Source: Alteribacter aurantiacus DSM 18675
GTDB lineage: Bacteria; Bacillota; Bacilli; Bacillales; Salisediminibacteriaceae
DNA length: 64,000 nt
Assembly: GCF_000429705.1 (NCBI RefSeq)
Contig: NZ_KE386942.1
Span: forward strand, 567,492-631,491
Direction: 5' to 3'
Shown here: positions 43,043 through 52,730 of the stretch, in pieces
Layout: the number at the start of each line of letters is the position of its first letter
How positions within the stretch are numbered: the first letter of the stretch is position 1
Position numbers and translations under genes: made by a program
The notes under the pieces: model-generated
Seen by the model: only the letters and a program-made list of their open reading frames with translations
Database searches by the model: none
Told to the model about the DNA's origin: nothing

Positions 43043-43930
43043 TTAGTTTCCGTCCAAGCCGATTATGTCTTCTGTATCAAGTGGTTGTGAAACGTCTGTG
43101 CCTAGGTACTGCTCAGACAACTCAGAGATGGTGCCATCTTCGTGAAGTTCGGCAATGGCTCCGTCAACCGCTTCTTTTAAGTCCGTGTTTCCTTGTTTCA
43201 TAATCATGACGCTTTCCGTTGCGTGGTACTTCACGTGATCCGCAACAACAAGGCGGTCGTCACCGAACTCTTCAAGTGTTCGTTGAAGGACAAGCACGTC
43301 GTTTAAGTACGCATCGCGGTTCCCGTTGATCACGTCTCGCAAAACAGCTTCCATTCCACCGTCGTAAGCCGCTCCGTCCGCTCCGATGTTGTTGGCGAAC
43401 TGTGCATAGTTACTCGTTAGAGAACCAAGGGCTACCGGTACACCTTCAAGGTCTCGAGCTGTTTCAAACCGTTCAGCGTCTTCTGACCGAACCACGATGG
43501 ATCCGTAGGAGAATTTATATGGATCTGTTAACTCAAAGGTTTCCTGTCTTTCTTCGGTGACGGCGAAATCGTTTGCTGCAAGGTGAATTTGGCCGTTTCT
43601 TAAAGCAGGAAGAATACCGTCAAAGTCCATTGTCGTAAACTCCACTTCTACACCAAGTCGCTCTCCAATTTCACGAACAAGCTCCACGTCAAATCCAGTT
43701 AGGTCACTTCCATCAAAATAAGTAATCGGAGAATACGTGGCTGATGTCCCTACAACCAACGTGCCGGACTCCTGAATCTCAGCCCATACGCCCCCACCCT
43801 CTTCTCCTGCCTCATCAACTTCTGTTTCATTTCCTTCTGCTTCTTCTGCGCTTGCATCTTCATCTACCGATCCACAAGCGGTTAACCCCACCAATGCAGA
43901 TAAACCTACTAATAATAAAAGTCGTTTCAT
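43043..43930 (-). CDS. amino-acid ABC transporter binding lipoprotein
   Basis: 295 residues. The N-terminal signal ends in the lipobox LTAC (Cys19), followed by an acidic linker and a type II periplasmic-binding fold of the polar amino-acid family (GTSATYSPITYFDGSDLTGF, then VDGAIAEL). It captures the ligand outside the membrane. Similar proteins bind cystine or other polar amino acids; the exact ligand cannot be read. Confidence 0.92.
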   Translation of the reverse strand: MKRLLLLVGLSALVGLTACGSVDEDASAEEAEGNETEVDEAGEEGGGVWAEIQESGTLVVGTSATYSPITYFDGSDLTGFDVELVREIGERLGVEVEFTTMDFDGILPALRNGQIHLAANDFAVTEERQETFELTDPYKFSYGSIVVRSEDAERFETARDLEGVPVALGSLTSNYAQFANNIGADGAAYDGGMEAVLRDVINGNRDAYLNDVLVLQRTLEEFGDDRLVVADHVKYHATESVMIMKQGNTDLKEAVDGAIAELHEDGTISELSEQYLGTDVSQPLDTEDIIGLDGN

Positions 43931-44062
43931 ATTCCCCCACCCTCTCTTTCCTGATAAAACATACCTGTTAAATCGGAATTAAATTCAATGACAAAAATAT
44001 ACCACCGATCCCCCTCACCGTCAATAACAATTTCTCGGTAAAATGTGAAGGAGAATGAAAGG

Positions 44063-44208
44063 GAATTCGGGGGTCTGTCCCCCGAACAATTGTGTAAATC
44101 CATGTCCTCCTATTGAATTACTGTAGACATGTGGTATTACCAAAAGGCACCTAGATCCCACATGTCAACTGGGTTTATGAAATGTTCGGGGGACAGACCC
44201 CCGAATTC
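44063..44208. mobile_element. MITE-like element, copy 3
   Basis: 146 bp. The inverted ends extend to GAATTC: GAATTCGGGGGTCTGTCCCC and its complement. The interior shares GTGTAAAT, CTCCTATTGAATTACT and GTTTATGAAA with copies 1 and 2. Confidence 0.87.
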
Positions 44209-44292
44209 GTTCGACAGGAGTTGCCTCTTTTTGCGGGGTTCATGTACACTTGAATGAGATAGAAGTGCGTTTATAGTGAGGATGACGAATCG

Positions 44293-46227
44293 ATGATTTT
44301 ATTGCAGTGTGTACAAGTATCCAAATCATTCGGCGCGGAGCCGATTTTACAAAATGTAAAGCTTGAAGTGCAGAGTGGTCAGCGCGTGGCCTTAGTGGGT
44401 CGAAATGGCGCGGGGAAATCCACTTTATTAAAAGTGATCGCTGGTGAATTAACGTATGACAGTGGTGACGTGATCATTCCAAAAGATGTGAATGTGGGCT
44501 ACCTTGCTCAAAGTAGCGGCCTTGAATCAGATCGCTCCATTTGGGACGAGATGCTCACTGTATTTTCTCACCTGCAAAAAATGGAGAACCGTCTAAGGGA
44601 CATGGAAGCGGCCATGAGCGATCCTGCCGTTACCGGTCAGGCCGCACAGTACGAGAAGCTTCTTAAAGATTACGATCAGCTTCAGCAAGACTTTAAAGAC
44701 AAAGGCGGCTACCAGTACGAAGCGGACATCCGCAGTATTTTGTCCGGCCTTCAATTCGCCGACTTTGACTACGCAACGCCAATTAGTTCCTTAAGCGGGG
44801 GACAAAAAACACGTTTGGCTCTAGGGAAGCTCCTGTTAACCAAACCGGAACTCCTTATTTTGGACGAGCCTACAAACCACTTGGACATCGAAACGATGAC
44901 GTGGCTTGAAAACTACTTGAGTGGGTACGCTGGAGCAATTTTGATCGTGTCCCACGACCGCTATTTCCTCGATCGCATCGTCGATCACGTGTACGAAATG
45001 TCCTTTCAACAAACGACAAAATACGTGGGCAACTACAGCCACTATTTAGAGGAAAAAGCGAAGCGTCTCGAACTTGAAATGAAGCATTTTGAAAAGCAAC
45101 AAGGCGAAGTGAAACGCCTCGAAGAATTTGTACAAAAAAACCTGGCTCGGGCATCCACCAGTAAACGAGCCCAAAGTCGTCGAAAACAGCTGGAACGAAT
45201 GACGATGATGGAACGACCAAAAGATGACGACAAATCGGCTCAGTTTTCGTTCCAAATTGATCGTCAAAGCGGAAACGACGTGATGATGTCGGAGAACCTG
45301 GCCGTCGGTTACGAAGGAGAAGCCCTTACTAGAAACATTACCTTAAAGCTTGACCGGGGTGAAAGTGTGGCCCTCCTCGGACCAAATGGGATCGGTAAAT
45401 CTACATTGTTGAAGACCATTCACCGGATTCTTGAGCCATTGGACGGCTCGATTCGGTTTGGAAGTAACGTGTCAGTTGGATACTACGATCAAGAACAGAC
45501 AAGGCTCACTACGAACAAGACGGTTCTTCAAGAGCTGTGGGACGAGTACCCGACCACACCGGAAAAAGACATTCGTACCGTGCTCGGAAACTTCCTGTTT
45601 AGCGGTGAAGATGTGTTGAAGCATGTTCGCGACTTGAGCGGAGGAGAAAAAGCCCGTCTCGTGTTGGCCAAACTGATGATGCAAAAAGCCAATTTTTTGA
45701 TACTGGATGAGCCTACAAACCACCTGGACCTCGATAGTAAAGAAGTGCTTGAGAACGCCTTGATCGATTATCCTGGGACGCTTCTTTTCGTATCTCATGA
45801 CCGGTACTTCGTTAACCGCATGGCTACCCGTGTGGTGGAGCTTGCATCGGACGGGCTCACCAACTACCTCGGAGACTACGACTACTATGCGGCGAAAAAA
45901 GCGGAACAACGTGAATGGGACGCTCTAAACGAAGCGAAAGCTCAGGCGAATGGCAACACGCAAGACTCAACGGACAAACAGTCGAAGCAAGACTACGAAC
46001 GGGACAAAGAAATGAAGAAGCTCGAAAGACAACGACAGCGTAAAATCGAAGCAGCCGAAGTGAAAATCGAGGAAAATGAAGTCGAAATTGCTGAAATTGA
46101 AGAAAAAATGGCCGATCCTGCCATTTACCAAGATCACGAAAAGTCTCTCGAGTTAAATACAAGACTAGAAACGCTCCGAGTAGAAAACGAGGAACTCATG
46201 GAAGAATGGGAAGCCTTGCAGGAATAG
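44293..46227 (+). CDS. ydiF: ABC-F family ATPase (YdiF-like)
   Basis: 644 residues with two ABC domains: Walker A GRNGAGKST and GPNGIGKST, signatures LSGGQKTRLALGK and LSGGEKARLVLAK, and two LDEPTNHLD boxes. The linker between them is the charged ABC-F linker, and the C-terminus (about 545-644) is a long coiled coil. ABC-F proteins act on the ribosome, not in transport. Synteny with B. subtilis gcp-ydiF-moaC supports the name. Ends at a strong hairpin. Confidence 0.93.
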   Translation: MILLQCVQVSKSFGAEPILQNVKLEVQSGQRVALVGRNGAGKSTLLKVIAGELTYDSGDVIIPKDVNVGYLAQSSGLESDRSIWDEMLTVFSHLQKMENRLRDMEAAMSDPAVTGQAAQYEKLLKDYDQLQQDFKDKGGYQYEADIRSILSGLQFADFDYATPISSLSGGQKTRLALGKLLLTKPELLILDEPTNHLDIETMTWLENYLSGYAGAILIVSHDRYFLDRIVDHVYEMSFQQTTKYVGNYSHYLEEKAKRLELEMKHFEKQQGEVKRLEEFVQKNLARASTSKRAQSRRKQLERMTMMERPKDDDKSAQFSFQIDRQSGNDVMMSENLAVGYEGEALTRNITLKLDRGESVALLGPNGIGKSTLLKTIHRILEPLDGSIRFGSNVSVGYYDQEQTRLTTNKTVLQELWDEYPTTPEKDIRTVLGNFLFSGEDVLKHVRDLSGGEKARLVLAKLMMQKANFLILDEPTNHLDLDSKEVLENALIDYPGTLLFVSHDRYFVNRMATRVVELASDGLTNYLGDYDYYAAKKAEQREWDALNEAKAQANGNTQDSTDKQSKQDYERDKEMKKLERQRQRKIEAAEVKIEENEVEIAEIEEKMADPAIYQDHEKSLELNTRLETLRVENEELMEEWEALQE

Positions 46228-46233
46228 TGCCTA

Positions 46234-46268
46234 AAAGAAACGCTGAGCCGCTCAGCGTTTCTTTTTCG
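46234..46268 (+). terminator. terminator of ydiF
   Basis: AGAAACGCTGAG-CCG-CTCAGCGTTTCT followed by TTTTC: a perfect stem. Confidence 0.85.
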
Positions 46269-46283
46269 TTTCGGCGAGAAAGA

Positions 46284-46412
46284 CAGGGGTCTGTCCCCCG
46301 AACAATCGTGTAAATTCAAAAATCCCCGTCACACCCCTAAAAAATGTGGTACTATAGCCATTTGTCTCACCTGTCAATACATAAACCGAAAAGTTCGGGG
46401 GACAGACCCCTG
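46284..46412. mobile_element. MITE-like element, copy 4
   Basis: 129 bp with the same inverted ends (CAGGGGTCTGTCCCCCGAAC) but a divergent interior apart from GTGTAAAT and a short AT-rich core. The oldest copy, or a different subfamily. Confidence 0.8.
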
Positions 46413-46627
46413 AACTCTGAACTCCCTGTATTCTTTGCCAAAAACCCGCTTCACCGCTCACTTTCTAGGGAAGATAAAAGATACACCGATCGCTCTGCGA
46501 CAACGGACCTATTTACCACCCGATCAATTGACTTTATTTTCAGTTTTCTTTACCATTGGAAAACAAGGAAAACGCATTCATTTTACATAAGCAAACACGA
46601 TTCGACTATTCAAAAGGAGGAATGAGT

Positions 46628-48286
46628 ATGAGCGTATCAACCGTTTCACGCATGTGGTCGCAGATGTGGAAGTGGCACCATCAAGCGATCGAACTCTTAA
46701 CCTTAAACCCCGGTGGCCGAACAGGCTCAGGATCCGGAGGCAGCGGTGGTGGACAAGCTGCTGAAACTAAGGAAGGCTCAGATCCACAAAAGGAAAAAGA
46801 ACCTCGCTCCTATGACACGAGACAGCTCGTCGGTCTCATGTTAGGACCGCTTCTCTTCATCGCCACCCTTCTTTTTTTCACTCCCGAAGGACTGTCATGG
46901 GAAGCAAGAGCCGTACTTGCATCAACCCTTTGGATTGCAACCTGGTGGATCACGGAAGCCATTCCGATTCCCGCCACCTCCATCATGCCGATCATCCTGT
47001 TCCCATTAACCGGGTCTCTAGAGAGCGGCACCGTCGTTTCAGCCTACGGTGACAACACCGTCTTTTTATTCATGGGTGGTTTCGTCTTGGCTCTCGCGCT
47101 TGAAAAGTGGGGCGTCCATAAACGGATCGCCATTGCCATCATTAGTGTGATCGGAACGAGCACACCAAAAATCGTCCTCGGCTTCATGGTCGCCACGGGC
47201 TTTTTGTCCATGTGGATTTCAAATACAGCAACCGCCATGATGATGGTACCGATCGGAACCGCGATCATCATGCAAGTAAGCAAATCCCTGAAAGAAAAAC
47301 ATAAAGGCGATACGGAAGTGGAGCGGGTCAATTTTAGCCGCGCCTTATTGCTCGGGATCGCCTACTCCGCGTCCATCGGCGGGCTCGGAACACTCATCGG
47401 AACACCGCCAAACACGATCTTTGCCGGCGTCGTGAACCAACTTTACGGCATCGATATTTCCTTTGCGATCTGGATGCTGTTCGGTGTACCTCTGTCGATT
47501 CTCATGCTCGGACTTGTCTGGTTTTACCTCGTTAAAGTCCAATTTAAAATGAAAATCACACAAATCCCGGGCGGTCGCGAAGTGATTCAAAACGAAAAAC
47601 GATCACTTGGCAAAGTCCAGCCTGAAGAAAAAATCGTCCTTGCCGTGTTTGTAATCACCGCTTTCTTTTGGATCAGCCGAACGTTCATTTTTGACGGCGT
47701 CGAAGCGTTCGAAATCAATGACACGACGATCGCCATTGGAGCAGCCGTGACCTTGTTTTTAATTCCGTCCATCCGTATGCCAGGGCGCATCATGGATTGG
47801 GACACAGCGAAGAAGCTTCCTTGGGGCATTCTCCTCCTGTTCGGTGGCGGTCTTGCTATTGCCGCCGGGTTCACGGAGACCGGACTTGCCGAATACATCG
47901 GGAATCAGCTCACAGTCCTTGCTGCTGTTAACTTCTTCGTCATCCTGCTTGCTGTAACCGCACTCGTGATTTTCTTAACTGAAATCACGTCCAACACAGC
48001 AACAGCGACGATGATGTTCCCAATCATGGCCTCCCTTGCCTTTGCGATCGACGTTCACCCATATGCCTTGATGGTAGCCGCAGCGCTCGCAGCATCTTGT
48101 GCGTTCATGCTCCCGGTTGCCACACCGCCAAACGCCGTCGTGTTCGCCTCCACGGACCTCCGTATCGGCGACATGGCCAAAGCCGGTTTTTGGATCAACG
48201 TCGCATCGATCTTTATCATCGCCTGTTTCGTTTACTTCTATCTTCCAATCGCTTGGGGCATTGATTTACAATCGTATCCGTTTTAA
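46628..48286 (+). CDS. DASS-family sodium/anion symporter
   Basis: 552 residues, about 12 TM helices. It has the DASS (SLC13) motifs SNTATAMMMVPIG and ITSNTATATMMFP, which bind Na+ and carboxylate, and two TPPN stretches after them. Likely substrate: dicarboxylates or sulfate. Start ATG 46628, 7 nt after GGAGG. Unusually, residues about 30-65 form a soluble Gly/Ser-rich and charged linker (GSGSGGSGGGQ) before the first TM. Confidence 0.9.
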   Translation: MSVSTVSRMWSQMWKWHHQAIELLTLNPGGRTGSGSGGSGGGQAAETKEGSDPQKEKEPRSYDTRQLVGLMLGPLLFIATLLFFTPEGLSWEARAVLASTLWIATWWITEAIPIPATSIMPIILFPLTGSLESGTVVSAYGDNTVFLFMGGFVLALALEKWGVHKRIAIAIISVIGTSTPKIVLGFMVATGFLSMWISNTATAMMMVPIGTAIIMQVSKSLKEKHKGDTEVERVNFSRALLLGIAYSASIGGLGTLIGTPPNTIFAGVVNQLYGIDISFAIWMLFGVPLSILMLGLVWFYLVKVQFKMKITQIPGGREVIQNEKRSLGKVQPEEKIVLAVFVITAFFWISRTFIFDGVEAFEINDTTIAIGAAVTLFLIPSIRMPGRIMDWDTAKKLPWGILLLFGGGLAIAAGFTETGLAEYIGNQLTVLAAVNFFVILLAVTALVIFLTEITSNTATATMMFPIMASLAFAIDVHPYALMVAAALAASCAFMLPVATPPNAVVFASTDLRIGDMAKAGFWINVASIFIIACFVYFYLPIAWGIDLQSYPF

Positions 48287-48295
48287 TAACGTGTC

Positions 48296-48334
48296 AAACA
48301 GGTGGCAGGACCAATGTCCGCCACCTGTTTTCTT
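48296..48334. terminator. bidirectional terminator
   Basis: AAACAGGTGGC faces GCCACCTGTTT, an 11-bp stem between convergent genes. Confidence 0.85.
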
Positions 48335-49827
48335 TAAATAATCCTTTTATTCACTTCTTCAGCCACCCGGACACCTGACTCAATAGCCCCTTCAATCCAC
48401 GCATGGAGCCTTGATGTATGTTCTCCGGCAAAATGAATCCGCCCTTCCGGTTGTCTGATCACACTTGGCAACTCCCCATGCTGATAAGGCTTAAACATGG
48501 AAAAACACCCGGCTGAAAAGGGGTTACTACCCCAGCTCACAGACACTCCGCCAGTGGCGAGCTTTTTCACTTTTTCCCCATGAATATGTGCCACATACGA
48601 TAATGCCCTGTCAACGCGCTCTTCTTCTTCCATGGCGTCCCACAGATTTGCGTTTTCTCCCCATGCATAACAGGCTTTTAAAATGCCCGGTCCCGGTACG
48701 TTTATGTTATGGCTAGGATAATACATAAATTGAAGAGGAAGGTCAGTAATCAGGCTGCCTCCGTATAAAGCGTCGTCCTCCCAGAATTTACGCTTAAACT
48801 CAATCCCTACCTTTGTGGCCTGCACATAAACAAGCTCCCGAATCGCCCGTTGTTTAGCAAAGGAAAGAGAGTCATGTGGCCAGATATCCACAAGCCGCAA
48901 CACAGAAAAGGGAAGTGTGCATACAACTACATCACCAAAATAAACGTGCTGCTCTTTACGTTCATCTTCAGCCGTTACTTGTACGCCTGTATTATCCTGA
49001 ACGATACGCATTACTGTACGATTCACATGCAAATGATCATTAATATACGGAAGAAACGCTTTCGGTAGCTGGTCATTTCCTCCTTTAATCTGAAAGAAAT
49101 CTACGTTATCTCCAAAAATCGTACTTGTAATATTTAATAGGATGTCCGTAAAGGAAAGATGGTGAAAACCACCAATCCCAAGCATTGTATTGATTTTATA
49201 GGTAGCAATGTCTGATAACGATTCCCCCAGTGGATTTTCACGCAGAAAGCCATCCTTTGTAAAACGGGCAAACCGGGCTAGTAGCCGTCCCCGCTCGTTC
49301 TTTGTCCCTGCAACATATTGCTCTGCGAATTCGGCTACTGCCTGCCTTAAAAGGTTTACTGCCGTTAATCCTCTCTCCTTTTCATCCACAGGAAAAGCGA
49401 GCAAATCAGGATTGTCCTCGTACATGAACCTCCTCACAAGCTTTCCATTCATATAGATCAAATCATTGTCTGTCGCATTCACAAAGGGGATGACAGGAAG
49501 ATGAAACTTCTGCACATACGTCATCGTCAACTGGTGATGACTTGGAATCCTCATAGCCCCACCTTCAAAGTGATCGCCGTTTCGGAACGGTTTGCGGAGA
49601 GTATGAACCCTTCCTCCCACCCGAGAATTTCCTTCAAGGAGTATGACCGAATGTCCCGCCTCTTTTAAAAGGGAGGCTGAAACAAGCCCCGCCATGCCAG
49701 CTCCGAGAACAATGATCCGCTTCTTTTTTGCTGGCTGCGGTAGACCCCTCTTTATCATTTCAACATGTTCCTGTTCCGGTTCGGCATGGACTTTCGTTAA
49801 AACAGACAACCCTCTCACTGGCTTCAT
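48334..49827 (-). CDS. FAD-dependent flavin amine oxidase
   Basis: 497 residues. The dinucleotide-binding motif is VLGAGMAGLVSASLLKEAGH (about 40-60), followed by LLEGNSRVGGRVHT. The C-terminal FAD motif is IHFAGEHTSRLHAWIEGAIES. This is the plan of monoamine oxidase/L-amino-acid oxidase. It would oxidise an amine or amino acid, releasing H2O2 and ammonia. The basic N-terminal about 35 residues precede the FAD domain; the true start might be internal because the RBS is very close to the first ATG. Confidence 0.85.
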   Translation of the reverse strand: MKPVRGLSVLTKVHAEPEQEHVEMIKRGLPQPAKKKRIIVLGAGMAGLVSASLLKEAGHSVILLEGNSRVGGRVHTLRKPFRNGDHFEGGAMRIPSHHQLTMTYVQKFHLPVIPFVNATDNDLIYMNGKLVRRFMYEDNPDLLAFPVDEKERGLTAVNLLRQAVAEFAEQYVAGTKNERGRLLARFARFTKDGFLRENPLGESLSDIATYKINTMLGIGGFHHLSFTDILLNITSTIFGDNVDFFQIKGGNDQLPKAFLPYINDHLHVNRTVMRIVQDNTGVQVTAEDERKEQHVYFGDVVVCTLPFSVLRLVDIWPHDSLSFAKQRAIRELVYVQATKVGIEFKRKFWEDDALYGGSLITDLPLQFMYYPSHNINVPGPGILKACYAWGENANLWDAMEEEERVDRALSYVAHIHGEKVKKLATGGVSVSWGSNPFSAGCFSMFKPYQHGELPSVIRQPEGRIHFAGEHTSRLHAWIEGAIESGVRVAEEVNKRII

Positions 49828-49884
49828 CCCTTTTTACTTCCTATAGTAATAAAAGAGATTCCAATATATGTTAGTCCAAATCAG

Positions 49885-52029
49885 CTAATTTTTTTCCTTC
49901 CCATCCTCCAAAAGCCACGCATAGCTCGCACAAAGGGTCACAAACATGCTCGTCGCTGCTGCTACAATACCTGAGTCGTTTAAAAAAAGAAGCGCGAGTG
50001 ATGCGATGATACACCCTTGTATCATAATGTTTCGCTCGTGAGACCACGCTTTCTTTTTTCCTCTCCATATGTAAATGCCGATCAAGACGTACGTCGTTAC
50101 AAACAGCTGCGTCCAGTGGGAGATTTTAAAGATCTTCCAGTTCATCTCGAGCTTTCTCAGGATAATGTTTCCGATCCCGTTAACGTCTCCTTGAAAGAGG
50201 AGGTTAAACGCCGAGTGGATGTGGCTTGCGGGCTGGTTGAGCTGAAGAACGTATAACACACCAAGTAAAGCCAACCCTCCCACCGGTATGAACAACAGGA
50301 GCTTTTTCCAATTTAGAAAACCTAAGAACAACTTATACACAATAAAACCGATCATCACGCCTGTAGCGAGAGAGGCTCCCGCATTGGCCCCTAAGGACGA
50401 TGTAGCTAAAAAAAGTAGCATCGCCGTGAGGACGAAAAACAATGTGGCATGTTGGAGGATTCGCTTTTTTTGCCCGCCTGTAAAAAATGGTGCGAGCATA
50501 AGCCAGCCGCTCACGATGTATACGCCGGCGAATTCGTTGCCGAGGCCGTAGTATCTTGCTCCGATGATCGGGTCGTAGCCGAGAAAGGATTGTTTGATCA
50601 AGGTGGCGTTGTTCAGTAAGTCCCACGTGGTGATGGCAAAAAATAAGCCGCATATGGTGCTTACCGGGTACTTGGCTACTTTGTCCACAAGGATGGCGCC
50701 TACCCCTGTCGCCCCGATCAACATGACCACGTAAAAGACGGTGGACAAGTGAGGGATTAGGGGACCGGTGAGTAAAAAGAGGAGCGGCGAGCTGACGGCG
50801 CTGATCAGGACAAGGCGCGCCACTTTGCGCCATAGAGACGCTTCTTTTTTTATCCACAGAACGGCGCTCACTGCAAGCAGAATCACCACGAGAACGGTAA
50901 TGTACCCGGAAAGAACGGGCCCTCGCTTGGAAAACACGGCAGTCATTGCTTTGTGTTGGTTCAAAAATGCGGCTGGGTTAGCCGTCCCGGTCTGAAAAGT
51001 GACAGGATGACCGATCCAGTCATCCCCTTCGTCCATTCCAAAAAAGCCGAGCCAGGTTGGAACGAGGTCAACGCTTGCCATCAGGCCGTCTCGCCTTGTT
51101 GTCGGTGAGTGCCATGTAAAGACTTGGCTCCGGTCTTTTTTCCACACCCACAAAGGGGCGAGTTGGTCGCTTTTATCAAGAGCGCGGTCATTCACGGCCG
51201 GCGAAAGAAGCCATACTTCCTTGTTGGTCGTGGTGAGCGTCTTAGCTATCAGCCCTTCAAGTCTCGTCAACGTTTCTTTGTACGAGCTGGCAAAGTGATT
51301 GTCGGTCATGTTCGAACGGTCGTGATAAAGCCTGTGGAGATCTCCCCACTCGAGGACGAACACACTGTTCTTTTCTGTGGATGCGTCCATCTCTTCCACA
51401 ATGGTAGTGGTGTCTTGGTAAACGCCGGACGGCTTGCTCGTGTCGACGGTGATTCCCCCTGGGGTGTAGTTATCCACACTCGCCGTTTCATCGATTACGA
51501 GAAGAGACCCGTAGCGCTGACTGTCCGTTCGGGTGTCGCTGTTTCCCGCCACATGTCTCGTGATGCCTGCTTTTTGAAGTCGGGTGCCGAAACGACCGAT
51601 CTGTGCTCCCCGCAAGCTAGTGGCAGTTTTTTTCTCGAGTTGAGGAAAGGACGGATGATAAAGAGGAGCCGGCTCGCTTGTTCCAGTCCACTGCGTGACG
51701 AGGTCCCTCGCTCGCACCCCGTCCACAATCTCATCTTCAAAAAAGGCATTCCAGCCGAGAACTCCGGAGGCCCGCTCTCCAGCGCCCATGGTCACAGCGT
51801 GGTTTAAATATGAATAATTCCCTTCCCCTTTTACGTTGACGGCTCCAAGTCCTCCTGTTTTCCACAGGGTTTCCTCATGACCGTGATCAATGAGCCAAGA
51901 GATGTCATCGAAGGAGAGGCCGGGGACCAATACGATGAGGAGCTCTTGATCCTTTTCTTCTCCCAAAGTGATTGTGGGTAAACTGAATAGAAACACGATA
52001 ATAAGAATGGCGATTTTGTACTTTTTCAC
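49885..52029 (-). CDS. AlkP-superfamily exported domain plus multi-TM protein
   Basis: About 714 residues. Signal-like N-terminus KKYKIAILIIVFLFSLPTIT, then an extracellular alkaline-phosphatase/phosphodiesterase-like domain (about 27-340: LLIVLVPGLSFDDISWLIDH, then HAVTMGAGERASG, VFVLEWGDLHRLY), then about nine TM helices (about 370-710). I chose GTG 52029 because GGAGAGA lies upstream. The domain mix suggests a membrane phosphatase or transferase of envelope polymers, but I cannot name a function. Its promoter region overlaps the DnaA-box cluster. Confidence 0.65.
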   Translation of the reverse strand: MKKYKIAILIIVFLFSLPTITLGEEKDQELLIVLVPGLSFDDISWLIDHGHEETLWKTGGLGAVNVKGEGNYSYLNHAVTMGAGERASGVLGWNAFFEDEIVDGVRARDLVTQWTGTSEPAPLYHPSFPQLEKKTATSLRGAQIGRFGTRLQKAGITRHVAGNSDTRTDSQRYGSLLVIDETASVDNYTPGGITVDTSKPSGVYQDTTTIVEEMDASTEKNSVFVLEWGDLHRLYHDRSNMTDNHFASSYKETLTRLEGLIAKTLTTTNKEVWLLSPAVNDRALDKSDQLAPLWVWKKDRSQVFTWHSPTTRRDGLMASVDLVPTWLGFFGMDEGDDWIGHPVTFQTGTANPAAFLNQHKAMTAVFSKRGPVLSGYITVLVVILLAVSAVLWIKKEASLWRKVARLVLISAVSSPLLFLLTGPLIPHLSTVFYVVMLIGATGVGAILVDKVAKYPVSTICGLFFAITTWDLLNNATLIKQSFLGYDPIIGARYYGLGNEFAGVYIVSGWLMLAPFFTGGQKKRILQHATLFFVLTAMLLFLATSSLGANAGASLATGVMIGFIVYKLFLGFLNWKKLLLFIPVGGLALLGVLYVLQLNQPASHIHSAFNLLFQGDVNGIGNIILRKLEMNWKIFKISHWTQLFVTTYVLIGIYIWRGKKKAWSHERNIMIQGCIIASLALLFLNDSGIVAAATSMFVTLCASYAWLLEDGKEKN

Positions 52030-52063
52030 ATGACTCTCTCCTGAATACAGATAATTTTCTGAA

Positions 52064-52296
52064 CTATCCACACTATCCACACACTTATCAACAGTAAATG
52101 TGTAGTATTTCCGCTATTTTTTTAGGTTATTCACAATAAGGGAGACTTATCCCCAAAAATAGTTGTAAACAGGACCACCATTGCCGTTCACGCTTTTGAG
52201 CCACTTTTCCACATTATCCACAGGTTGTACACAGATTGTTATTAACACGAACATCCATTCGTTTTATCCACACCCCCCTGTGTAAACTGTGAATAA
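52064..52296. promoter_or_regulatory. DnaA-box cluster
   Basis: Four perfect TTATNCACA boxes (52127-52135, 52214-52222, 52264-52272, and reverse at 52288-52296) plus six with one mismatch (52064, 52073, 52085, 52147, 52205, 52239) in 233 bp. It is not oriC: no dnaA or dnaN is nearby. It resembles the DnaA-binding clusters known in B. subtilis. Confidence 0.85.
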
Positions 52297-52340
52297 CCCT
52301 AAAAAGTCAATAGGAAATTATATCTTTATGTTCCCCAATT

Positions 52341-52363
52341 CACAGAGGGTCAGACCCTCTGTG
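52341..52363. repeat. perfect palindrome, REP-like
   Basis: CACAGAGGGTC-A-GACCCTCTGTG, 11-bp arms. Its GGGTC/GACCC centre recalls the MITE ends at 40-46 kb. Confidence 0.6.
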
Positions 52364-52420
52364 AGCTATTTCACATAAATGTTTGTGAGTGTAGTGAAAA
52401 TTTCTCGGCGCGACAACTTT

Positions 52421-52554
52421 ATGATGAATAGTTAGGCACCTATGATGAATTTCGTAGAGTTTATAATGAATTTACGAGTATTTATAATGAATTTTGCCGT
52501 TTTATAATGAATCCGCCAGCACTTATGATGAATCCTCGACCTATTATAATCAAT
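52421..52554 (+). repeat. 21-nt-period array C
   Basis: Seven copies of AT(A/G)ATGAAT (last ATAATCAAT) start at 52421, 52442, 52463, 52484, 52504, 52525 and 52546, i.e. spaced 21, 21, 21, 20, 21, 21. Spacers vary. Intergenic, downstream of tsaD. Confidence 0.9.
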
Positions 52555-52621
52555 CCACCCGCCGCTCCACCACAACACCTCCCCCCTCAAAACATAAAAG
52601 AACCAGAAAGACGCTCCCACG

Positions 52622-52720
52622 CCTTCCTGGTCCACACATTCTCCAGTGCCAGGCACTATGCTCAACACTGAACACGGTGCCTGACCCCATGTGAAACGCC
52701 AAACACAGTGCCTCGCACCC
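52622..52720. repeat. GTGCC(A/T)GGCAC-type short repeats
   Basis: AGTGCCAGGCACT, GGTGCCTGACCCC and AGTGCCTCGCAC lie within 90 bp downstream of tsaD; they look like REP-type debris. Confidence 0.4.
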
Positions 52721-52730
52721 ACAAACACTT

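Noticed and set aside
52064..52296. DnaA-box cluster as the replication origin
   Set aside because: No dnaA, dnaN or AT-rich unwinding tract with DnaA-trio pattern nearby; a secondary DnaA cluster fits better.
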